DNA from: Linderina pennispora
Taxonomy: Eukaryota > Kickxellomycota > Kickxellomycetes > Kickxellales > Kickxellaceae
Assembly (NCBI RefSeq): GCF_002104995.1
Contig: NW_024468253.1
Location: forward strand, 62,001-126,000
Direction of reading: 5' to 3'
Length of the DNA: 64,000 bases
The notes beneath the pieces were generated by a model that saw nothing but the letters and a program-made list of their open reading frames with translations, searched no databases and was not told where the DNA came from. The stretch's first letter is position 1. Each line of letters opens with the position of its first letter. The translations under genes were made by a program, and so were the position numbers. Shown here piece by piece: positions 21,323-33,018 of this stretch.

Positions 21323-21974
21323 CTACTTGCGGCGCCAGACTGAAATGATTTCCTTGCCGACGCGGTCGTCGTGAGTCTTGCACTGTGGGTCAACATGCAC
21401 CAAGTCAAAGTTAGCGTCAAGCACCTTGTGGTAGTCGTCTTCGGTGGCAATGAACGGAGGTCCGCCATTCGGATTATCGTCCTTGGAAATCGGGTACATG
21501 AGCACGATCAGCTCACCGCCCAGAAGACATAACCTCGGCATAGCGCTTGCCCCAGTCTGCGCGCATCGACGGATGGATAGCACAGAAGAACGTGTAGTCA
21601 TACGCAACCTGGTACTTGTCGGCGGGTGGGGTGAATTTGAAAAAATCAATGACTTGGAAATCCGCCAGGTCCTTTGAAATTCCTTTCTCCTCGCGCAGCT
21701 TGTCGGCCGTGGCCACAGCGGTTGCGTCAAGGTCGGCGCCAGTCATGTGCAGCTGCGGCGAGGCTAGGAACATGGCGTCATAGCCACGGCCGCACCCGGG
21801 CACCAGGCCCTGGCCGGATGGCAGCTGCCACTTCTTGTCTTGAATCAGTTCGCGCAGGGCCGGGGAGATATCGCCCTTGTCCCAAGGCGTGCGCTTGTCG
21901 TTCCAGCAATTGTGCCAGATCTGGTTGTACTCATCCGAGTTTACCGTTGCTTGTCCAGCCAGTGAAGAGTTCAT
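21323..21974 (-). CDS. TPMT-family S-adenosylmethionine-dependent methyltransferase, copy 1, one frameshift
   Basis: Thiopurine S-methyltransferase-like fold; fungal and plant relatives methylate thiols or halides. Visible: YNQIWHNCWNDKRTPWDKGD (the W..R.TPWD..D family entry), the SAM motif LVPGCGRGYDAMFLA, the acidic GADLDATAV strand, and YDYTFFCAIHPSMRADWGKR. The frame breaks at 21519-21521: one C fewer in CCC (top strand) continues MSSGGELIVLMYPIS to the C-terminal VDPQCKTHDDRVGKEIISVW, about 216 residues. The ATG at 21974 (MNSSLAGQ) is the first in frame. A tandem, intron-containing paralogue is at 23111-24022. Confidence 0.85.
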
Positions 21975-23110
21975 TGTCGTTTGCAAAATATAGTCGATTC
22001 GAGGTGCTGTGGCAGGAAAGAGAGAGGGGTGAGATAAGGGGGCTCCTGTTGTCCGCTGTTGCTGTAATTTCCCCTGAAACTCAGGGGCGGCGCACAGGCT
22101 TTAAATATTGAAATTGCAACGACCTCATACGATGCACTCGTGGTTGTGGGTATGGAATGTTGGGAGAATTTTGTCATTTCTAATCAAGCTGACGAAATTA
22201 GCCGAGTGTTTGTTGCGAAGCCAGAACCTGAGGTGGTCTCCGCGTAGTGACGTGGACAGTGCCAGAAAAAATGGCCCGTGTGTGACTGTGCTCTTTGCTG
22301 CGGAACTCTAAGAACCGTCTGCTCCATGCCAACGAATGACAGCGGCTTCTTTTAACCGAAAAGCTGCGAGTAGTCACTTCCGAGTTTGGCCCGAAGCAGT
22401 TTGTGGCAGATAGTGCATTGGTGTAGTTGGCTGGGCGCTTTCGATTTGTGTATGCGAATGCAGAGCAGCTCTACCATCCGTATTACTACCAAAAGCAAAC
22501 CCCTCCAATTTCCTGATATCCATGTGTATAGGACTAGGCGACGTTGTCAGGTTCCTAGAACCTCATATACATACCGCCTATGTCTGCAAAGTAAGGTGTT
22601 TCAAATGATAAATAGAAATTCTTTTTGCCACCTTTTCGATAGCTGTGATTCATGCATCTCATCGATAGTGCATTGCATATTGTAAGCAAGCAGAAAATCC
22701 AAGTAGGGGTGCTGCCTAGCAACCTTGACTTCGAGACTCAGGCAATGCCCTGGCAGAAACGGGCAAGACTGAAAAGAAGTGGATTGTTTGACATGGTCAA
22801 TATATTAAAAGGCACTGCCTGGGTGGGGCGCTACTGGGAAAGAGGTCAAAGGCGCCAGAATCGTATGGCCGAGTGGTTCGGGGCAGCAGTGCAATCCAGC
22901 CACATCTGTCAGTCACGAGTCCAGGCACGGGGGGTGGGGCCAAACAAGAGGGCGTTTCACAGCACCTCAAGATCCCCTCCATGCATCAAAAGTCCGTACA
23001 CGCCTTTCAGCTCCACCACTCATTGCCACCAGGGGCCGGCTGACAAATATCAGGTGTATCACGCATTGTCGGTATTTTATATGCCGAGGGCAACCGGGCC
23101 GGCAAGGGCT
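21975..23110. other. 1.1-kb intergenic region between the TPMT-like genes
   Basis: Holds the promoter of copy 1 and the 3' flank of copy 2. Short overlapping frames only; none has motif content, and no repeat was recognised. Confidence 0.5.
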
Positions 23111-24022
23111 TCATAAGCGCTTCCAGATGCAGATGAGCTCGTTGCCCTCATGCCCATCAAGGCACTTGCAGTTGGGGTCGACACGGACCAGCATAAAGTA
23201 TTTTTTCAAATACCGCTCGCACTCGGCCATAGGTGACGACGTATGGCGGCGGGCTGCCGCGCTGGATCAGCGGTGCAAGCAAAACAATCAGCATACCCTG
23301 CGGACTGACCAGGCGCGCATAGGCTTCAGCCCACTTCTGGCGCTGCGACGGATGGATGGCAGAAAACAAGCTACATACTTGAAACAAAAGAGCGATTAGC
23401 GCAAAAAGCAGGAATTTTTTATAAAAATAACAGCTGCATATACTGCCATGTTCGCTAACGCCCCTTGGAAAAACTCACCCGTATTCAAACGCAATTGTGA
23501 ACCGCAGCGTTGTTGTGTAGTTGAGGAAATCCTCAGTAATAAAAGAGGCCTTTGCCTTCAGCTTGGTTTCATTTGCGGCCAGCTGCTACAATAAATAACA
23601 AACATATGTTTAGGTGGCATATTGGCTTCCTGCTCCGCATCTCCCATGTATGTGCAAATTGTGGTTGCTTCAAGATGGCCCCTTCTTGCTGCAAACTCAC
23701 CTTTCGTGCAGCAGCAATGGCGCCCTGGCAGATATCGACGCCGGTGCACTCGATGCCGCGGCCAGCCATATACAGGACGTCGTGGCCGCGGCCGCAGCCC
23801 AGCAACCAGACAGCGGCCCTTGGGAATCAGCCAGCCGTGCTCCTCCAGGAGCTCGCGCAGGGCCAGGCATGGCGCGCCCTGATCCCACAGCATGCCGTCG
23901 TTGGCCCAATAGTCCTCCCATCTCTGCACACAGCCGTCGACAGTCAGCGGCATCGAGCTGATATTGGTCATGGTGATTGTGCTTGCGGCAGTCTGGCCGG
24001 CCTCATCAATAGAAATAACCAT
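23111..24022 (-). CDS. TPMT-family methyltransferase, copy 2, two introns and two frameshifts
   Basis: Paralogue of copy 1. My model is exons 23701-24022, 23479-23585 and 23111-23370, with introns GTGAGT...TAG of 115 bp (23586-23700) and 108 bp (23371-23478). Landmarks: WEDYWANDGMLWDQG, GRCLVAGCGRGHDVLYMAG, ECTGVDICQGAI, then FAIEYG-type sequence into FSAIHPSQRQKWAEAYARL, and finally FMLVRVDPNCKCLDGHEG ending near ELICIWKRL. Two single-base excesses are needed: one G of GGG (top-strand CCC at 23798-23800) and one base at about 23231. With both removed the three exons are exactly in phase (228 residues) and align with copy 1 throughout. The upstream ATG at 24022 is used; 23971 is the alternative. 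Copy 1 lacks both introns. Confidence 0.78.
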
Positions 24023-24397
24023 ATGGAATAATGGAAAAAGGGGGATGGGTGGAAGAAGTGAGGCGCAGGAAGGTGGCCAGGGTAAAAAACCGTAGGTGGG
24101 TGATTGGCTTGTAAATAGGGAGAAAGAGAGCACGCAGGAAAAGGAAGGGAGGGGCGGGAGACCAAGGACGTATGCTGTTCTTGTGCCTTGGCTGTTTGGG
24201 CAATCCGCTTGCATCTAAAAAAATAAACAGACCCACGTTTGCAGATATCAAAGCTCTTCGGCGATTAGAAGAAAGAGGAAAAAGTTGCCAATCCTGTTTC
24301 CGCACTCTACAGTTTTGCTGGCACTCGCACATGATGCTTTTTGGGGGTGCTAATGCGACAGGATAATTGCGACATCTAGATACAAGATATTATCAGC
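24023..24397. other. intergenic region, promoter of TPMT-like copy 2
   Basis: About 375 bp, A/G-rich on the top strand. No gene or clear element seen. Confidence 0.4.
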
Positions 24398-27094
24398 TCA
24401 GCGCAGAAAGTCAAATCTGGAAAAAGTTAGTGCAGGGCGAAATGCAGCAGTGCCTTGACCTTGATCGTGTTCGTTTTGTCCTCCATTGCGCTGCGCACGA
24501 ATCTCCGGATGGGCAGCATTGAACTTGGCCTACGGCGGCCTTGCCGATCGGCCACAGCTTGCTGTTTTTGGCCAGCGGCGACACCAGCGTATAGAATGTC
24601 TGCAGGTCCGGGCGCACCTCGCGCATCTCCACCTGAATGATATTCCAGGCGGCATTCACATCGCCCTTGCGTACACAGGCCTCGATCACCGCATGGTAGT
24701 GGTTGCGGTTCAATGGTGAACCGTGTCTGGCTCGCCAGGATGTTCCACACACGACGCACGTCGTCGGTGGAGGCCTGGGGATTGAAGCCGGTCGTGTCAA
24801 GCCACACCGACGCCAGCGCGCCAAACGTCCGCAAGGTCAGATCTGCATGGTCCAAAAGATATATGGCCAGGTCCTCGACGGCGCCCGGCATCGCGGCGCG
24901 GTTCAGGCCATCCAGCATCGCCATATACACCGACCAAGCGCTTTCCATCGGCACATCGCGCAGAATACGCTCGATAATCAGTACCGCCGTGTCTAGCTGG
25001 TAGCGCATTGTAAGGCGCAGCGACATCATGGCCTGCAAGGCATGCAGATCTGGCATGAGCCCGTGACGCAGCATTTCTTTCCGCAGTAGGCGCTCAGGCA
25101 CCGGTGGCCTGCAGCGAAAGCGCAGCCCGGAACAAATACGACAGGAGATCGGGCGCCATGCGTTGGTCAGGTGGACTTTGGTCAGGCGCAGGACCAGCGC
25201 AGCGCGGCTGGCAGGCGCCGGGGCGCCCAGCGACGTCAGCATAGGTGACTCGGGGCCCAGAGCAGCGCTCAGCAGAAGCGTGCCGACAGCTGGCGCACAC
25301 TCGGTAAGCGCAATCTCCTTGAAAGCCTTGGTCAGGATGGCGAAGCGGTCGGATTCGTTCTCCCACATGCGACGCGACAGCACGTGGACAAACCTCGCGG
25401 TTTCTTCAGGGCATCATCATGGCACTATGCGCAAGGAACTGGCGCAGTAGCGGTGGCCGGCGCTGGAACGCGCGCACAGAGAATCTCATGGCCTCATCCT
25501 GCGCTTTCGAGTCCATTGCGCGGAAATGCGCAGCCACCCAGGCCACACCCAGCACCGGGGTTTCGCGGTACAGTCCGGTTCGCCATAGCCATGGCTGTGA
25601 ACTGCGAGAGCCGGCCAGACACTGAGCATAGAAGGGCGGTTGCAGGCGTGGCCAGCCCCGAATTGGCCTTCGGAGAGCCGTCGTGCGAATCTCTTCGGCC
25701 AGGTGCGCCTTGAATTGCGCGCGCGTCATCGGCATATGTGCTGTCTCCAGGTCGTTCCGGGCCAGGTGCTCCAGGGCCAGGACTACGAGATCGGCAGCAT
25801 CGGCGTCCAGCAGCGCAAGCAGACTGCGCGCCAGGCGCTGCGAGTCACCACGCTCACCATCGACGGGCTTTGCCGGCATATCGGCCAACGTATACAGGAG
25901 CTTGCGCGCCTGTCCCATACGGCCAAGACGCACAAACGCCAAAACATAGCGCACAGCCAACTGCAGCCCATCGGCTTGCCACTCGCTGGCCCGCGGCTCA
26001 TGCACCAGCGCCGTCTGAGTCGCCGGCGGCAGCTCCTGGGGGCCACTAGCGAACCGCACCAGCACGTGCGGCAAAAAATCCATCAGCTCGCCAGGCATTT
26101 CGCGCTTCTCGGCCATGCGCACCAGGCGCACAAATTCCAGATCCGTCACGGTTCGGCCATTATAGTACCGGAACACCGCCATGCGCCAGCAGATTGTACC
26201 GGTACTCGCGGTCCGACAGCGGGCTCGTGGGCATATTGCCGTGTTCCACATCGTGAATCTCCTGCAGCTTCTCTGCGTCACCCGCATACAAAGCCTCAAA
26301 GCCAAGAAGACGCACGACAGCCCATCTCGGCACAATCCCCATGTACCCCTTTGGCAGCAGGTCGGCGGCTGCAAACAGCGCCAGATTCGGCTGGCCCACG
26401 ATCAGAAAGTACTGCATGACCAGAGTCTTGAACTGCGACATGGCCAGGACCTTGCGGTGGATCTGGGGGCGCTGCCGCAGAGCCTTGATGATCAGATAAA
26501 AGTCGCGAAAATACTTTTGCCGCTCTGCAGTCCCCAGTCCGTACAGCATGCGCACGTATAGCTGCAAAAGCCCCATATAGTATATGTAGCTCAGTGTTGG
26601 TTTCTGGAACGCAAACTCGCCGCGGAACCCGCGCTCCATTGGCTCCCGGTACTCCTGCTCGCGGAACGGCACAAACACCTTCACCACACCAAACACCCGT
26701 TTGATATTAAGGGCTTCCTCCGGCCCCACCACCCCTGATACATGCGCGTTACCGTTGCCTGTATGCCAGCGTGTGCTTTCAAGAACTCGAGGCTGCGTTG
26801 CTCGTACTCTGCTTCCAGGCTTAATGGGTGACTGCCCATGTTTGGAGGAACGTAGCGCGCAAATGCTTCTTCTGCAAGACGCTTTTTCTCTGCCTGGGTT
26901 TTGCGGTCCTGCCGGTCGACTTCTATCAAGGGATTGTGCACTGTGGACGTGATGCTCTGCAGATCGAAGGTAGGCAGCGGCCGCGGTTTTGGCGGTTTGT
27001 GTTTGAGTAATACGCAGCATGTGGTGTGGATCATGGATCGTTGGCTGGTACCGTGGGCGGCGCGCGCCAGGGACGCCGATTTGGAACAGAGCAT
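24398..27094 (-). CDS. probable mitochondrial PPR-like protein, at least six frameshifts
   Basis: A chain of frames on the minus strand covers about 2.7 kb (~890 residues). The start MLCSKSASLARAAHGTSQRS is rich in Ser/Arg/Ala and lacks acids, as mitochondrial presequences do. Downstream are helical-repeat segments such as YNGRTVTDLEFVRLVRMAEK, and near the C-terminus a good pentatricopeptide unit, NHYHAVIEACVRKGDVNAAW then VRPDLQTFYTLV. Frame changes are needed near 26,730, 26,185, 25,410 (one extra base in GGG at 25409-25411), 25,160/25,085 (a compensating pair), 24,715 and 24,520. The end is uncertain: stop 24398 in one frame or 24427 in another. PPR proteins bind organellar RNA; the target is unknown. 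Divergent from KAE1 across 226 bp. Confidence 0.6.
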
Positions 27095-27320
27095 TTGTAA
27101 GAAAAAAAAGTAATGGTCTAAAACAAGAGAAGAAACAGAATGCTGGATAAGGTAAATGCTGACGACAAAAAAGTACGAGCTTTTTCTGAAAAAAGGTTAA
27201 TCGGTAATCATGGACCATATCTAAACCCCTCGGCTTGCGGCACTAAAAGAATATGTTGCATTTTTGTTTCAGGTGGAGACTTCAGAGCAGCTTCTTTCCC
27301 ATCAACTTTCTTGCAAAACA
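27095..27320. promoter_or_regulatory. divergent promoter region of the PPR-like gene and KAE1
   Basis: 226 bp between divergent ATGs, AT-rich with A runs. No specific site was identified; regulatory role follows from position only. Confidence 0.4.
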
Positions 27321-28379
27321 ATGTCTTCGCCTAGAACAATCATTGCCCTGGGCCTGGAGGGGTCGGCCAACAAGCTCGGCGTCGGTATCGTCAAGCACAC
27401 CTATCCGTCCGGAATCACCGCCTCGGAGCTAGCGCCCCAATACGAGGAACTGGCGAACATCCGCGACACATACAATCCGCCAGCAGGCCACGGCTTCCAG
27501 CCGCGCGATGTTGCAGCCCACCACCGCGCATTGATCCTTCCGCTCCTAGACAAGGCGCTAGCGCAAGCCAAGCTGCAGCCGCAGGACATCGACTGCATTT
27601 GCTTCACCAAGGGCCCGGGAATGGGCGCGCCACTGCAGTCGGTGGCCCTGGTGGCCCGCACGCTATCACAGCTGTGGAACAAGCCCTTGGTAGGGACCAA
27701 CCACTGCGTGGGGCATATTGAAATGGGCAGGGCGATTACGGGCGCGCAGAATCCCGTTGTCCTGTATGTCTCTGGCGGCAACACCCAGGTGATTGCATAT
27801 TCGCAGCAGACGTACAGGATCTTCGGCGAGACCCTGGACATTGCCATTGGCAACTGCCTTGATCGGTTTGCGCGTGTCCTCAAGCTGCCGAATGACCCGA
27901 GTCCCGGCTACAATATCGAGCAGTACGCAAAGAAGGGCTCAAAGTACATCCCGCTGCCATATACGGTCAAGGGCATGGACGTGTCGTTCTCGGGCATCCT
28001 GTCGTTTATTGAGCAGCTGGCGAAGACGCAAAAGGACAAGTACTCGGCCGAAGATCTCTGCTATTCCTTGCAGGAGACCATGTTTGCCATGCTAGTGGAG
28101 ATCACGGAGCGCGCGATGGCGCATATTAACAGCAGTGAGGTTTTGGTTGTGGGCGGCGTCGGCTGCAATGTGCGGCTGCAGGAGATGATGGGCGAGATGG
28201 CTAAGGAGCGTGGCGGCAATGTGTTTGCCACAGATATGCGGTACTGTATTGACAACGGCATTATGATTGCGCAGGCCGGCGCTTTGGCGTTTGCGCGCGG
28301 GGAGACCACCAAGATGCAGGATACGTGGATTACGCAGAGGTTCCGCACCGACCAGGTCCATGTAGCCTGGCGAGACTAA
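27321..28379 (+). CDS. KAE1: tRNA N6-threonylcarbamoyladenosine synthase catalytic subunit (KEOPS)
   Basis: Kae1/OSGEP transfers threonylcarbamoyl to A37 of ANN-decoding tRNAs within the KEOPS complex. The 352-residue protein begins [16 protein letters not shown], the ASKHA phosphate-1 loop. It carries [14 protein letters not shown], the metal-binding histidines in [44 protein letters not shown], and the late [15 protein letters not shown] and [11 protein letters not shown]. Length and motif order match the cytosolic eukaryotic form, not the mitochondrial Qri7 type. The ATG at 27321 directly precedes the conserved part; the longer upstream frame lacks an ATG. The frame is intact. Confidence 0.96.
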   Translation: MSSPRTIIALGLEGSANKLGVGIVKHTYPSGITASELAPQYEELANIRDTYNPPAGHGFQPRDVAAHHRALILPLLDKALAQAKLQPQDIDCICFTKGPGMGAPLQSVALVARTLSQLWNKPLVGTNHCVGHIEMGRAITGAQNPVVLYVSGGNTQVIAYSQQTYRIFGETLDIAIGNCLDRFARVLKLPNDPSPGYNIEQYAKKGSKYIPLPYTVKGMDVSFSGILSFIEQLAKTQKDKYSAEDLCYSLQETMFAMLVEITERAMAHINSSEVLVVGGVGCNVRLQEMMGEMAKERGGNVFATDMRYCIDNGIMIAQAGALAFARGETTKMQDTWITQRFRTDQVHVAWRD

Positions 28380-28408
28380 AAAGGGGTTTATTTTAAGAAA
28401 AATAATAT

Positions 28409-30606
28409 TTATGGCCCATTCTGCAAGTGACGTCTGCTTCTGTCAGACCGGCGCTCAGACGATCTTTCATTGCCAGAGACACTGGGAGAGCGCACGCGAG
28501 ATATCTTTCTGCTTCTGCTTCTGCCTCTATCCAGACCGACGCTCAGGCGATCTGTCATCGTCCGAGATGCTTGGCGAGCGCACGCGAGATATCTTTCTGC
28601 TCCTGCTTCTGTTTCTGTCAGACCGACCCTCAGGCGATCTGTGATCGATCCGAGACACTGGGAGAGCGCACGCGGTAGGTCCTTCTCCGGGGACTCGGCT
28701 GGCGGGGCGGTGGCGAGTACGACGGCGAGCGCACACGGGGCTTCTCCGGCATGAAATCGGCGGCGCGTGGGCGACGCGCTGGCGAACGCGACGGGCTGCG
28801 GCTAGGCCGACGAATACGAGCTCCGTGAGCTCCTCGAACTGTACGACGACGACGAGCTGTATGAACCCGACGACTCAGAACCAGAATCAGAACCAGAATC
28901 CAAGTCCGACTCTGACGATGACGATGTGCTCTCCTTGCGCCATACTCGCCAGCCGCTCGCGCATCTCCTCGGTGATCGCGCCCAGTCCAATACTGGTGTA
29001 ATAATTAATGGCAAACCTGATCTCTGCCCGGCCCTCAGTTCGGAAACATGCCCAGCAGGCCATGCAGGCGCTCGCCCAGCTTCTCCAGACCCAGCTCCTC
29101 AGCCATATCCTGCAGCAGGATCTTGACGAAAATACGCGACGACGACGTGGTTGTTTGCTCAGTCAACGTCACACACTCCAGGACACTACTGGGCAATGCC
29201 TCGGTCACCAAAAGGTGGGCAAAGAAATGCGCGATATTGCGCAAGTGGCCGGTCTCATAGCGATGTGCATCTCCGTAGCATTGCTCGAAGGACTGCAGGA
29301 ACCCGGTCCGCCACTTGTGGTCCAGCTTGCACAGGCCGCTCGCCCACCAAGCCGAAAAACGCCTTGTACGTGCGCTCCTGCGAGCAGGCTTCCACCACCA
29401 TATTGCAGAGCTCCTGCTCCTCCCCCGCCCGCACCGTCAGCTTCAGCAGCTTGTGTGCAGCTTCGTCGTAGCTCAGACTCGACATCATCGCCAGATAGAT
29501 TGTGCGCCGCAGATTCACCCGCTCGGTCTCTGTCAGATCGTGGATCTTCACCGGCTCTCCATTGCCGTCCGCTGCCCCTTCCGACTCAGACTCCTCGGAC
29601 TCCTCGGACTCCTCTGATTCGGAGCCAGACTCCGATCCGCTGCCTTCGTCGCTCGAGTCCTCGCCCAGGATCTCCCGGCGGATATCAGCATACTTTTGCT
29701 CGTTCTCGGCGAAATCCTTGTCATTCTGAAACACATTCAGCTCATCCTCGGCATCCAGCTCATCGTCGTCCAACGCTACCTCATGCACAATCTGCTCCTC
29801 CTCATCGACCAGATCCAGGCCGGGCTCCAGGCCTTAAATCCATCGCGCCTGGTCTGAAACAGAACCTCAATCATGAACTGCACGCGCCTGTCGATTTCGG
29901 CCTCATGCAAAATGCTTCTCAGCGTATCAAACACGGCGCTGAGCACGCGCGGCGCCGACTCCTGCAGAAACGCACCGACAGCATTGACGAACCCGACCGC
30001 AATCTCGACGCTATCGTCGGTCGGTGTCTCCAGAAGCAGCGGCGATAATCTGGAATGCCAGGACCTCATGCGCCACGCGCTGCACCGTCAGGTGGGCCAG
30101 AAACAGAACCGACGCCTGGCACTTGCTCTTGTCGTCGCGGATTAAACGCCCGCCGGAACTGCAGCACCAGTCGGGTCACCAGGAGCTCGCCCACTACGGG
30201 CAGCTTCGTATTGATGACTGCCAAAAGGCAGGCGTAGACCGGCGTGAACGCTGGCGAGAGGCCCTGGGCACGCATCAATGACCGGCACAGGAGGCCGCGG
30301 CCGCGGATCAGGTTCGCCTGGAATAGCTGCACCGCGATTTCGCGCATATTGGAAGTGTTGACTTTGTTAACCGGCCCGTTGATCTGCTTCTTCAGCGTCT
30401 CCCAGCTCGCCCGCTGCAAGACCGACGCGTTGTTGCTCTGCGCAAGAAGCTGTCCGCTTGAGCGCCGGCGGAATGTACCGGCCAGTACTCGATGCCGGGT
30501 TTAGTGCTGGTGGCAGCTCCAGTGGCGATGACTGCGTGCTGGAGGCGCTGGAGTCCTGGCGCCGCCGCGCGTGACGCTCATCCGAGCTCGCATCGCTATC
30601 CGACAT
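28409..30606 (-). CDS. CWC22: pre-mRNA splicing factor CWC22 (MIF4G/MA3 protein), several frameshifts
   Basis: CWC22 is a spliceosomal protein that escorts eIF4A3 during splicing. From the ATG at 30606 (MSDSDASSDERHARRR) come YIPPALK, then MIF4G sequence matching human CWC22: QRASWETLKKQINGPVNKVN, VQLFQANLIRGRGLLCRSLM, PTDDSVEIAVGFVNAVG, ILHEAEIDRRVQFMIEVLF. An acidic Ser/Glu linker, the MA3 part (VNLRRTIYLAMMSSLSYDEA, TTTSSSRIFVKILLQDM) and an Arg/Ser tail in repeats follow. Frame changes are needed near 30,450, 30,140, 30,055, 29,835, 29,330, 29,035, 28,800 and within the tail (about 28,533). Stop at 28409-28411. Since the gene is normally essential and every domain is present, consensus error is likelier than loss. 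About 730 residues; divergence is moderate. Confidence 0.85.
28430..28670. repeat. tandem repeat encoding the RS-rich tail of CWC22
   Basis: About three imperfect units of roughly 75 bp. On the minus strand they encode units like RSPERRSDRNRSRSRKISRV followed by RSPSIS. Units differ by substitutions and by small indels that shift frame in places. The unit period is a multiple of three to within those indels, consistent with expansion inside coding sequence. Confidence 0.7.
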
Positions 30607-30727
30607 TATGTAGAATTGTAAAGCAAAAATGAAACACTTAGAGGAGAAAATGTGCCGCTCCTCAGCAACCAATATTTTTTATTTTAAAAAATCCCTCCAC
30701 CGAGCCGAGCCGAACCACTGGGTTAGC

Positions 30728-32347
30728 TCAGCTTGGCGCAATCACTCGTCCTTCGACTTCGCCCAGACAGCCCGTGCGCTGGTAGTCCTCCAGATACGAC
30801 CCAAGGCGCGACTTGGAGGCGACTGCCAGCGGCTCGTCGGTGGGCACCATCGGCAGCCACCTGTTAGCCTAGCGCCCTCAGCAGCTTGCGGAACTGCTCA
30901 TCGTACGCTGCCAGCATCGCTGTGCCCGCCAGCTCCTAGGAACGTCACCACCAGCGCCGGTGAGATCGCACGCGGCGGCAGATTCACCATGCGCGCCATC
31001 CATGTCCACCCGAGCTCCAGCAACATTGTGCTAGGCGTTTGTACCAGCGCTGCAAACAATGCCACCATCCCAATCATCCGCCCCTCATATGCTGCCGCCG
31101 GCTCCACGCCATCGTCGCGCTCCTTGTACCCGGCGCTGCGCAGGAACTCCTCGCGGCCCAGAGCTGGCGAAAAATACTGCGGCACCACATACGGGCACTT
31201 TTTCACCAGCCGCACAAACAGCATATCCAACACCCCCGGCACCTTATTTATGACTGCTGCTGCCATCGCTGCCAGCGGATACGCCGCCGACATCTTTGCC
31301 GACACCTCGGCCTCCGCCTGCTTGACTATCGCCTTGGCCACCAGATTCTGCATCCAGTCTGAGGCCCCGCGCTGCTCCGCCTCTGCAATGATGTCTAGCA
31401 GCTTTCCCGAGACCTGCCGCACGCCTACCATTGTGCTCGTCAGCTGCCCGACGCTGCGGATGATCAGACCCTTCTGCTTGAAGCACCACGCCTTCAGCTC
31501 CCGGTCATTGCTGATGCGTGGTTTCATCTGCTCCTGCACGATCCGGTAGAACCCGCGGTACTTGTCCGCCCACGCCAGCGCTGCCGGCGACACCGCCGCC
31601 TCACGCGCCTTTTTCGCCTCCTCTCTCTGTTTTATCTCGCGCTCCCGCTGCACGCGCTCCTCGGCCTCCTGCCGCTCTCTTTGCATCCTGCTCCTGCTTC
31701 TCCTGCTCCCTCTTTGCCCTTTCAATGGCCTCTACTTTCTCGCGCTCGGCCCGCTCAATGGCCTCCAGCCGCTCGCGTTCTGCGCGCTCGCGCTCCTCGA
31801 CCTCTCTGCGTGCCTTCTCCTCAGCCTCCCGGATCACGCGCAGCTTCTCTTCATCTTCGTCAATGAACTTTTGCTCCAGCTCCTCCCGCATCCGGTGTAT
31901 CTCTGCCAGGGTCCACTGTACCTCACCGTCCACTGCCTCAGTCTCTGGCGCCTTGGCCGGCCGCACTGTCAGCTGTGCCAGCAGATCCATGGTCTCGTCG
32001 ACCTCCTGTCTGATCGGCTTGGCAAATTTCTCCACTGCCTGTAGGCGCGCCTTGTCGTTTTGCTGCTTGTCGATGCGACGCGATTTGACGCGCGGCACTG
32101 TATCAGAGATTGGCTGCGCGTGCGTCGGGAAGGCCGTACCGGGTGTGCGTGGACTGAATAACCGCCAGGTGGGCGTGTCGGGGAGCGTGCGTTTGCGGTC
32201 GATTGTCGGAGTGGCGGTTGTGGAAATGTTGCGTGCTAGCGCTGTGGGGCGTTTGCGGGTATCTGCGAGCCGCTGGTATTCCGCCACCAGCCCCGTTGAA
32301 GCGGGTACATTGTCGTCGATGAAATTTACAAGTATGCCGTACCTCAT
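30728..32347 (-). CDS. GLE1: mRNA export factor GLE1, several frameshifts
   Basis: Gle1 with IP6 activates the DEAD-box ATPase Dbp5 at the cytoplasmic face of the nuclear pore. The start MRYGILVNFIDDN at 32347 is followed by a disordered stretch. A long charged coiled coil comes next (about 32,000-31,600; RAERERLEAIERAEREKVEA). The C-terminal GLE1 domain follows: KPRISNDRELKAWCFKQKG, VRLVKKCPYVVPQYF, LGWTWMARMVNLPP, then FRKLLRALG and SRLGSYLEDYQRTGCLGE. Joining needs single-base corrections near 31,690, 30,945 and 30,870. The reconstructed length (~539 residues) equals that usual for fungal Gle1. Stop 30728-30730 lies 122 bp from the CWC22 start on the same strand. Confidence 0.88.
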
Positions 32348-33018
32348 TTTATTCAAGAAGGTAATTATGGAAAGCAGGAAAGTAGCAGGCTATGAATGGG
32401 AGGCTGGAGCGAGAAGAGAACATGTAGTCAAGTGGTGCTGGAGTTCTAACTTTTGGGAACACTGCCTGATCCCTTGATCAGGAGTATAATTTTAGGAAAC
32501 CGGCGAAACGCATATACCCTGGAGTGCCACATTTGACTCGCGATCGCTGTTGCTCTGGTGGCCACCAGCGAGTGTGGCATACAGCCCGCATGCGCATATA
32601 TATAAGCACACCCCATTATCCCCTTTCATTAGCTCTTCATGTCTAGTTTCCGGTCTCATTGCCTAAACCTACTAGGATTCACATTTTTCACCACATACCC
32701 TGATTTCTCGCGTCCTGCCAGTCACCCAGGATGCCGGTAGTTCCTACGTAGTCGCACTAGCAGGCTTTACTTGTCGGGGAGGGGAGAGGGTGATCTGAAA
32801 CCCATTCGACTGATGAGCAATACTCTTAATATTTTCATTTGTGATATTTCATGCCGATCACTCGCCGGGGTTTCAAACTATCAACCAGACATCTAATCGC
32901 ATGTCCGACAACAGCACCATCAGAAGCACATAAAGCCATTATCCCACCCTGTCAGCTAACTGGTAGCGCTGATATCAAACAAAACTCTAATCATTTTAAT
33001 TCATTGTTTTCCTTGACC
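32348..33018. promoter_or_regulatory. divergent region between GLE1 and the ABC transporter, with TATA box at 32597-32606
   Basis: TATATATAAG at 32597-32606 points rightward, 413 bp before the ABC transporter ATG, a long leader that could contain an intron. A 33-codon ORF from an ATG at about 32639 lies just after the TATA box and could be an upstream ORF. Both assignments are inferred from position. Confidence 0.4.

Noticed and set aside
29008-30048. 346-codon plus-strand open frame opposite CWC22
   Set aside because: Pro/Arg-rich antisense shadow without motifs.
30629-31549. 306-codon plus-strand open frame opposite GLE1
   Set aside because: Antisense shadow of the conserved GLE1 domain; no family resemblance of its own.
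32845-32930. tRNA-like sequence (GTTTGAAACC resembling a B box on the minus strand)
   Set aside because: No acceptor-stem pairing and no matching T-stem could be found.
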